A stretch of 64,000 nt of DNA from contig NW_022145599.1 of the NCBI RefSeq assembly GCF_000002235.5, positions 7,226,281-7,290,280 of the forward strand, read 5' to 3'. This document shows positions 58,241-64,000 of this stretch, in pieces (position 1 is the stretch's first letter; each line of letters begins with the position of its first letter). Below the pieces are notes generated by a model. It searched no databases. It was not told where the DNA came from and saw only the letters and a list, made by a program, of their open reading frames with translations. A program made the translations under genes and the position numbers. Source of the DNA: Strongylocentrotus purpuratus. Lineage: Eukaryota > Echinodermata > Echinoidea > Camarodonta > Strongylocentrotidae.

Positions 58241-59891
58241 CAGAGGCGGTTCTCCCGGGGGGGCAGGGGGGGGGGGCACAGTGACCCCCCACTTTTTCAG
58301 ATACCCCAAAAGTGCCCCTTTTTACATAGGAAAAGTGCCCCTTTTATTTTGTAAGAAGTGCCCCTTTTACATAGGAAAAGTGCCCCTTTTACTTTGACAA
58401 GTGCCCCTATTACTAAATAAAAGTGCCCCTTCCCCCTTTTCACCTCTGACGAGTGCCCTTTTTATTTTTGACACGTGCCCCTTTTCCTTCGACATGTTCC
58501 CATTTTCCTTTGCAATAAGTGTCCATTTTCCATTCTCATAAATCTTGAAATTATCTTTAATAAGTGCCCTTTTTAATCTCTAGTAAGTGCCTCTTTTCAG
58601 GTACGAGAAGTGCCCCTTTTCACTTTTGATAAGTGCCCCCTTCACCTCTGATAATTGCCCTATTCAAAACTGAGAGGTGCTCTTTTTACTTTGACAACTG
58701 CCCCTTTTTTCCTTTGTAAGAAGTGCCCCTTCTCCTTTTAATAACTACCCCTTTTTTAAACTCGGATGAGCACACCTTTAATTTTAACATGTGCCCCTTT
58801 TTTTCTTCTAATAAGTGCCCCTTTTCCTTATGATAAGTGCCCCATTAAAAAGAGAGAGCTCCTTCCCCTTCTCATAACTACCGCTTTCCCTTTCTAATAA
58901 GTGCCCCTTTTCCTTATGATAAGTGCCCCCATTAAAAAGAAAAAGCTCCCTCCCCTTCTCATAACGGCCCTTTTTTAAAATTTGAACGGTGCCCCCTTTT
59001 CATTCAACAAATGCACATTTTCCTTTATTATAAGTGCCCCTTTTACATTTTCATAAGTGCCCCTTTTCATATCTGGTCAGTGCCTCTTTTCACCTCTGAT
59101 AATTCCCTTTTTAATAATGATACGTGCCCCTTTTCCTTTCTAATAAGGGACCTGTCCCCTTTTCACCTCTTATAAATGCCCCTATCAAAATCTGATGGGT
59201 GCCCTTTTTCCGTCAACAAATGCCTATTTCCCATTTTCGTAAACGCCTCTTTTTCATCAGGTGAGTGCCTCTTTTCAGGTGAAAAAAATGCCTCATGTTC
59301 ACCTCTTATAATTATCATTTGTACTTTGACACGTGCTCCTTTTCTTTTCTAATAAGTGTCTTATCCCTTTCGATAATTGTCCCCTTTTCATGAAATCATT
59401 AAACATGCCCCTTATTTAAAGCGACTAAGAGCAATTTCCCCCAAAGTTCGCTCGCTGCGCTCGCTCGCATTTAAAGATGATATAATTATGTTAGTTATCA
59501 AAGGTCTTTTCAGTCTTCCGTTAAGAGAATGTGCTTATAACCCCATCACGATTGGCTTTTTTCCTCTTTATAAGATGTAATTTTTCGCACTGCGACCTCG
59601 CAGATCTTTAAAATTTTTCTCGCTCGCTTCGCTCGCTCGTAAATGCATATTCAGACATCCCACCCAACTGTAAAGTATGATGCTTAAGCGATATCTTGTA
59701 TGATGTATGAAGAGAAACAAATATTGAAATCATCCCTGATAATGTAATCACAATGCAGGGGTATGTACCAATGTCTAAAAAATTGTATATTTTCGCTTTG
59801 AGATTTCCCACTGTAGGTGCCCTTTTTTCTTCAGAAAGTGCCCTTTTTTGTTGGTGCCCCCCCCACTTTGGAAGTCGCTCGACCGCCCCTG
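58241..59891. mobile_element. Large non-autonomous hAT element with GTGCCCCTTTT array, complete
   Basis: The octamer ATCATAAG flanks both ends (58233-58240 and 59892-59899). Termini are CAGAGGCGGT and ACCGCCCCTG, inverted with one mismatch. From about 58300 to 59410 it is a degenerate array of ~25-35-bp units with core AAGTGCCCCTTTT. The last third is unique, including two CGCTCGCTCG-type stretches. No transposase reading frame is visible. A second, inverted and truncated copy lies at 60844-61934 and a fragment at 18250. Confidence 0.9.
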
Positions 59892-59959
59892 ATCATAAGG
59901 GAGTGGGTCGATCGGTATTTGGCATGAAACAAGGGCTCTTGTAAATTGAAAAAAGACCT

Positions 59960-60006
59960 AATATTGTCATACCATATTGTAACTTACAATATGGTATGAC
60001 AATATT
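59960..60006. repeat. Perfect 23-bp palindrome with 1-base loop
   Basis: AATATTGTCATACCATATTG and three more bases at 59960-59982 are exactly inverted at 59984-60006. It lies just beyond the right end of the large hAT element. Confidence 0.92.
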
Positions 60007-60062
60007 TGTAAGAATCATAAATATCAGTCTTAATTTAAAAAGTAATAGTTTACAACGCCTCT

Positions 60063-60180
60063 TTTATTTATTCTTCTTCTTATTATTATCATTATTATTA
60101 TTATTATTATTATTATTTTTGTTATTATTACTATTATAACTATTGTTATTAATATTAACATAATTATTATTATTCTAACA
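60063..60180. repeat. (ATT)n microsatellite
   Basis: Imperfect ATT/TTA run, possibly the remnant tail of a SINE or LINE, though no body was recognised next to it. Confidence 0.85.
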
Positions 60181-60670
60181 GTTAATCTTGAATATTTTTC
60201 TTTTTATAGGCCTAAAGTAGAGTTACCTTCAATTCAAACAAATAATCATTATGGCATACAAACCAGCCCAAACAGCGTTTTTATGATGAAGTTTTGGGAT
60301 CATTATGCAATGGAGAAAAGCCCCATGATCCTGTAGTGAATTTGAAGTGTCTAATGTGCCATTTAATTGATCCCCTTCATAATTCATACCCGGTAACAGG
60401 CGCGGATCCAGGGGGCCGAGCGGCCCCCCTCCCCCATCTCCCCGCAAACAAAAGAAAGAGAGAGAGGGGGGAAAGGGGGAAGGAAAAGAGGAGAGAAAGG
60501 AAAAAAGAAGAGGAAGAAGAAAAGAAAAGGGAGTGAAAGAAGGAGATCGGGGAGCTGAAAAGGCCTTGTCTCCCAGGCTGTTGCCCCCCCTCCCCCATCA
60601 ACAAAATAAGAGAGAAGGAAGGAAACAGAAAAAAGGGAAAATAGGAGATAAAGGGGAACCCAGAAAAGAC

Positions 60671-60755
60671 TTAACTCCGTTTCGTTGACGATCAGTCATG
60701 CATACAAAAGACGGAAGACTTCATGCATGGCTGATCGTCAACGAAACGGAGTTAA
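60671..60755. repeat. 85-base stem-loop, 33-bp arms
   Basis: Arms at 60671-60703 and 60723-60755 pair at 32 of 33 positions (the mismatch can form G-U in one transcript) around a 19-base loop. The left arm starts TTAACTCCGTTTCGTTGACG. It lies between the two inverted hAT copies. Size and pairing resemble a miRNA precursor or a tiny foldback element. Confidence 0.92.
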
Positions 60756-60843
60756 AAATGTTATTAACTCTGTTTGTTGCTACAGCAGACAGCTAGTGAA
60801 AACGACTTCGTTTAATCAAATTAAGGAATACAAGCATTACTTA

Positions 60844-61934
60844 CAGGGGCGGCCAAGCGACTTCCAAAGTGGGGGAGGGGGGTACCATGAAAAAAGGGCA
60901 CTTTCTGAAAAAAGGGCACCCACAGAGGGAAATCTCAAAGCGAAAATAAACAATTGTTTAAACATTGGTATATACCCCTACATTGTGATTACAGTATCAG
61001 GAATGATGTTAATATTTGTTTCACTTTATACACCATACAGGGTATTGCTTTGAGCATCATGCTTTGCAGTTGGGTTTGATTGTCTAAAAAATTGTTTGCG
61101 AGCGAGGAAAAATGTTAAGATGTGTGTGGTCGCAGTGCAAAAAAAATTACATCTTATAAAGAGGAAAAAATCCCAATCATAATGGGGTTATAAGCACATT
61201 CTCATAACGGAAGACTGAAAAGACCTTTGATAAGTAACGTAAATAAATCATCTATACAGATGATGTGCAAATTGGGCACTTCTTACACCCTCAAAAAGAG
61301 GCACTCACCAGGGATGAAAAAAGTCAGTCACGAGAATAGGAAATGAGCATTTGTCGACTGTAAAGGGGCCCCCGTCAGATTTTGATTGGGGAATTTATAA
61401 GATATTATCATATATTGTTAAAAGGGAAATTATCAGAGGTGAAAAGAGGCACTTATCGCACCCAAAAAGAGGCAATGACCAGATATGAAAAGGGGCACTT
61501 ATGTGAATGAAAATGGGGCACTTGTAATAAAGGAAAATGTGCATTAGTTAAAAGAAAATGGGCACCCTTCAAATTTAAAGGGGCATTTATCGGAGGTGAA
61601 GGGGGCACTTATCTGAAGTAAAAAGGAGTAACTTCTCATTCCTAAACAGGGTCATTTACCAGAGAAGGTTTTTTTTTTTTAATTGGGCACTTATCATTAG
61701 GTAAAAGGGAAACTGTGAAAGTATAAGGTGCGCTTGTCTGAGTTAAAATGGGGTAGATATTAGAAGGGGAAAGGGCACTTCTAACAAAGGAAAAGGGGCA
61801 CGTACCTCTCAGATTTAAATAGGACAATTATCAGAGGTGAAGGGGGCACTTATAAAAAGTGAAAAGAGAAACGTCTCGTACCTAACTATATAGGGGCACT
61901 TACTAGAGATTAAAAAGGGCGCTTATTGCAAAGG
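60844..61934. mobile_element. Inverted, truncated copy of the large GTGCCCC-array hAT element
   Basis: Begins CAGGGGCGGCCAAGCGACTT, the inverse of the right end of the 58241-59891 copy, and follows it in reverse through the unique third (AGTGCAAAAAAAATTACATC, GGGGTTATAAGCACATTCTC) into the array read as AAAAGGGGCACTTAT. It stops near GCTTATTGCAAAGG, corresponding to about 58510 in the other copy, so that end is missing. Confidence 0.88.
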
Positions 61935-62955
61935 TATGTCATATAATCATGTTTATTCATGTCCATCCAGTCTAGCGCCTTCATACGCTACCAAGTAATT
62001 TCGATATCCCCATAGGAAAAGAATAGCCTGGGGATGTTAGTAGTCTCATTTCAAGAAAGGAAAACAATTTCGGAAGAGTTCAAAATAATGCTGGAAAATG
62101 AAAATTCAAATAATACTGTTTTAAAAACCAGTAAGATATGGTTTTAGGACAAGAAGCAGGAGATAAGTCAATGCTCGGCAGTCTTGACTGTATTTGAATC
62201 AGAGCATCCAATACACCTGATATCTAATAATACACTGTCAATTAAAACATACAACTAAATAAACAAACAAATAATGGACCTCTTTACCCAAGACTGTGGG
62301 TCTTTATTGTTGAGAACTATTATGATTGTGCTCGGGTATACAGGCGAGATGCTTTCAATAGACTGAAAGAGCCTTTGTATCACCTCGTGCAAGATTAGGG
62401 CGTTTTTATTAAATTTATAGGAGAAGTACAACCCTGTTCATTATTGTTTTCATGTTGCAAAGTTGTTTACAGACTGAAAAAGGATATAACGGGACAGTAA
62501 AGAGTGAATAAAACGAGGAAATTATAATTGAAAATGTACTAGGACTTATGGATACTTAAATGATTTTTTTCCCCCTTTTTTTCCCCTGTCTTTTGTTGTT
62601 GTTGTTGGTATGTTTTTAGTGCATGCCAACCAACTTTCAATTACACTGTAATACATAAATATTCTTTTTTTCTATGTTTATGATTATGTTATATTTATAC
62701 TATGTTACCATGTCAAATTGTTTATGACTGTTATCTTTGTATGTATCACTCGGGAATGAGAAAATCACTGTTCATCTATCATCGGAAAAGATATCCGAAC
62801 TATCCCGTACTTGCGCGAATGAGAGGTTGCACTTCCGGGGTCCTCCCACTGTACTGCACAAGTACCGCACTTGCTATTTGACGGTCCTATTTGACCCTTG
62901 AAAAGTGCATCCCCGACATCTACACTAAGCTGAGCTGAGTCGACGATACGAAATC
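61935..62955. other. Upstream region of the mitochondrial-protein gene
   Basis: AT-rich, with a T-rich LINE-tail-like stretch at 62565-62760 but no coding remnant. The last 150 bp before 62956 are GC-richer and probably include the promoter and 5' UTR. Confidence 0.4.
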
Positions 62956-63061
62956 ATGTCTGCTCTTCGTCAAGTTTTCACCTCTGCAAGCCGGGCTTTC
63001 CTGGTATCCAGCGCCAGAAACTCTCTAGTAGCTCCTTCTGTTACAAGATGTCTTGCAACAG
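62956..63061 (+). CDS. First coding exon of a protein with mitochondrial presequence
   Basis: ATG opens a 106-bp coding segment ending at donor GTAAAA in phase 1. Its 35 residues begin MSALRQVFTSASRAFLVSSA and continue to RCLAT. They are rich in Arg, Ser and Ala, have no acidic residue and form an amphipathic pattern typical of a matrix-targeting presequence. Arg at the end followed by CLAT suits a processing site. The mature protein is encoded beyond the visible region (no second exon was recognised to 64000), so identity is unknown. The gene is divergent from WDR45B. Confidence 0.72.
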
Positions 63062-63712
63062 GTAAAATAACCTGAATGTTAAAGTTCATGAAATCACGGC
63101 TCGGCTGTTCAGCGGCAGCGGTTACGACTTGATTCCTCTGCCTGGTCGGTCGGCTAAGCAGTTGTGTAAATATGGGTGTGCTAAACTTCTGTTCCACGTG
63201 TCGTAGAATTAGAATCATGCATGGATATGGATGATGGAAGTCTCATGTAGTCTCAATCAGCTCAATGACATCGACAATGTCAATGATACGTGGTTTACAT
63301 TTGTTTAATGTTTTGCTTTTTTAAGTTTGTGTCTGTGTGTGTTCTGGAATAATTATGAAAAAAGAGTCGGATCTTGATCAAATTCTAACTTGCCTGGTCC
63401 TGATCTAGATCTACGTAGATCTATCTAGACCTAGTCTTAATATGACTAATCTGTAATCAGTAGGGGCGCTGGTCCAAGAACAAGGATCGTCTTCATGAAC
63501 AAGAATATCTTCGTAAACGCAGACAAATCGTGTCCTAAAAAATAAGGATCGTCCGCATTTTCGTGGACTATCCTCATTACCGATCTGCAAGTGGCGATGG
63601 TTCGTGGATTGTTTTGAGCATCCAAACACATGAAGAAATCATTGTTAAACTTGGGATCAAGGAGAAGTTTAAAGTCTAGTGAATGCCAGGATATCAAGTT
63701 CAATCATGTTAA
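63062..63712. other. First intron of the mitochondrial-protein gene (presumed)
   Basis: No exon recognised. A minus-strand open frame at 63703-63446 with segments such as SLDFKLLLDPKFN has no supported identity and may be part of a repeat. Confidence 0.4.
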
Positions 63713-63715
63713 GAC

Positions 63716-64000
63716 CTCCACACCTAGGGGCAGGCAATCCACGGAGGGAATATGAGCTAGACAGTGTAAAGATCCCAGAAACCAAAGAAGAAAAGGACCT
63801 TGGAGTTGTCATTGACGAGAAGCTCAGATTTCGTCAACAATCTGCAATTGCTGCTAGAAAAGCAAATGGAGTACTAGCTCGCATACGTAGATCTTTCACT
63901 TGCAAGGACAGATCAACAATTCCACTCCTCTATAAAGGTCTTGTTCGTCCCATATTGGAATATGGCAATGTAATCTGGCACCCTCGCTATGTGAAGGACG
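63716..64000 (+). mobile_element. LINE reverse-transcriptase C-terminal region, runs off the window
   Basis: Open to the window edge: EKDLGVVIDEKLRFRQQSAI, KANGVLARIRRSFTCKDRST and LYKGLVRPILEYGNVIWHP are the conserved segment after the catalytic domain in CR1/L2/Jockey-type LINEs (thumb region). The 5' part is missing and the 3' end lies outside. It is on the same strand as the gene in whose first intron it seems to sit. Confidence 0.9.

Noticed and set aside
1-64000. LTR retroelements, Polintons or other virus-like elements
   Set aside because: No long terminal repeats, capsid, integrase, envelope or DNA polymerase B-like coding stretches were recognised; the only RT sequences are of LINE type.

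Overview
This is a eukaryotic, AT-rich, repeat-crowded animal window. It looks echinoderm, most likely a sea urchin. The evidence is a secreted protein with tandem single-exon six-cysteine SRCR domains (a family known to be greatly expanded in sea urchins), tRNA-headed SINEs ending in ATT runs, many short inverted-repeat DNA transposons, very abundant CT/GA microsatellites and many G or C homopolymers. The species assignment is inference.

Four genes could be supported, all split by introns. (1) On +, 17866-28663: a secreted or extracellular protein of about 612 residues. Its order is signal peptide, an unrecognised four-cysteine segment, one EGF-like domain, two Thr-rich mucin-like exons and four SRCR domains. 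All ten coding pieces join in a consistent phase, and every internal exon after the signal peptide is phase 1-1. (2) On +, 38072-40013: a three-exon, 239-residue armadillo-like helical protein resembling ARMH2. (3) On -, 57583-46170: a ten-exon, 348-residue WDR45B/WIPI3 orthologue, a PROPPIN phosphoinositide-binding WD-repeat autophagy protein, complete from start to stop. (4) On +, 62956-63061: the first coding exon of a protein with a mitochondrial presequence, whose remainder lies beyond the window. The ARMH2-like gene and WDR45B converge. WDR45B and the mitochondrial gene diverge across an intergenic region filled by a large inverted pair of transposon copies.

The left third (1-17 kb) has no convincing gene. 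It holds microsatellites, a 63-bp minisatellite, MITEs and dispersed repeats. The middle (17.8-28.9 kb) is the SRCR gene, built by local tandem duplication of exon-intron units. Later insertions there are a foldback element, a LINE 3' end and a hAT MITE just after the stop codon. From 29 to 38 kb there are SINEs, a CTACC-type minisatellite split by a hAT MITE, and other MITEs. From 41 to 58 kb is the WDR45B gene, whose introns carry SINEs, a hAT element containing a reverse-transcriptase fragment, and a partial copy of one of its own exons.

The main pattern beyond the genes is a dense set of non-autonomous DNA transposons with readable ends. At least six have 8-bp target duplications typical of hAT elements. 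Two families insert at TTAA and share the terminus AGGTAA. Several places give natural empty sites for dating or proving insertions. I recognised no LTR retroelement, Polinton or other virus-like element, no CRISPR array and no true tRNA or rRNA gene.
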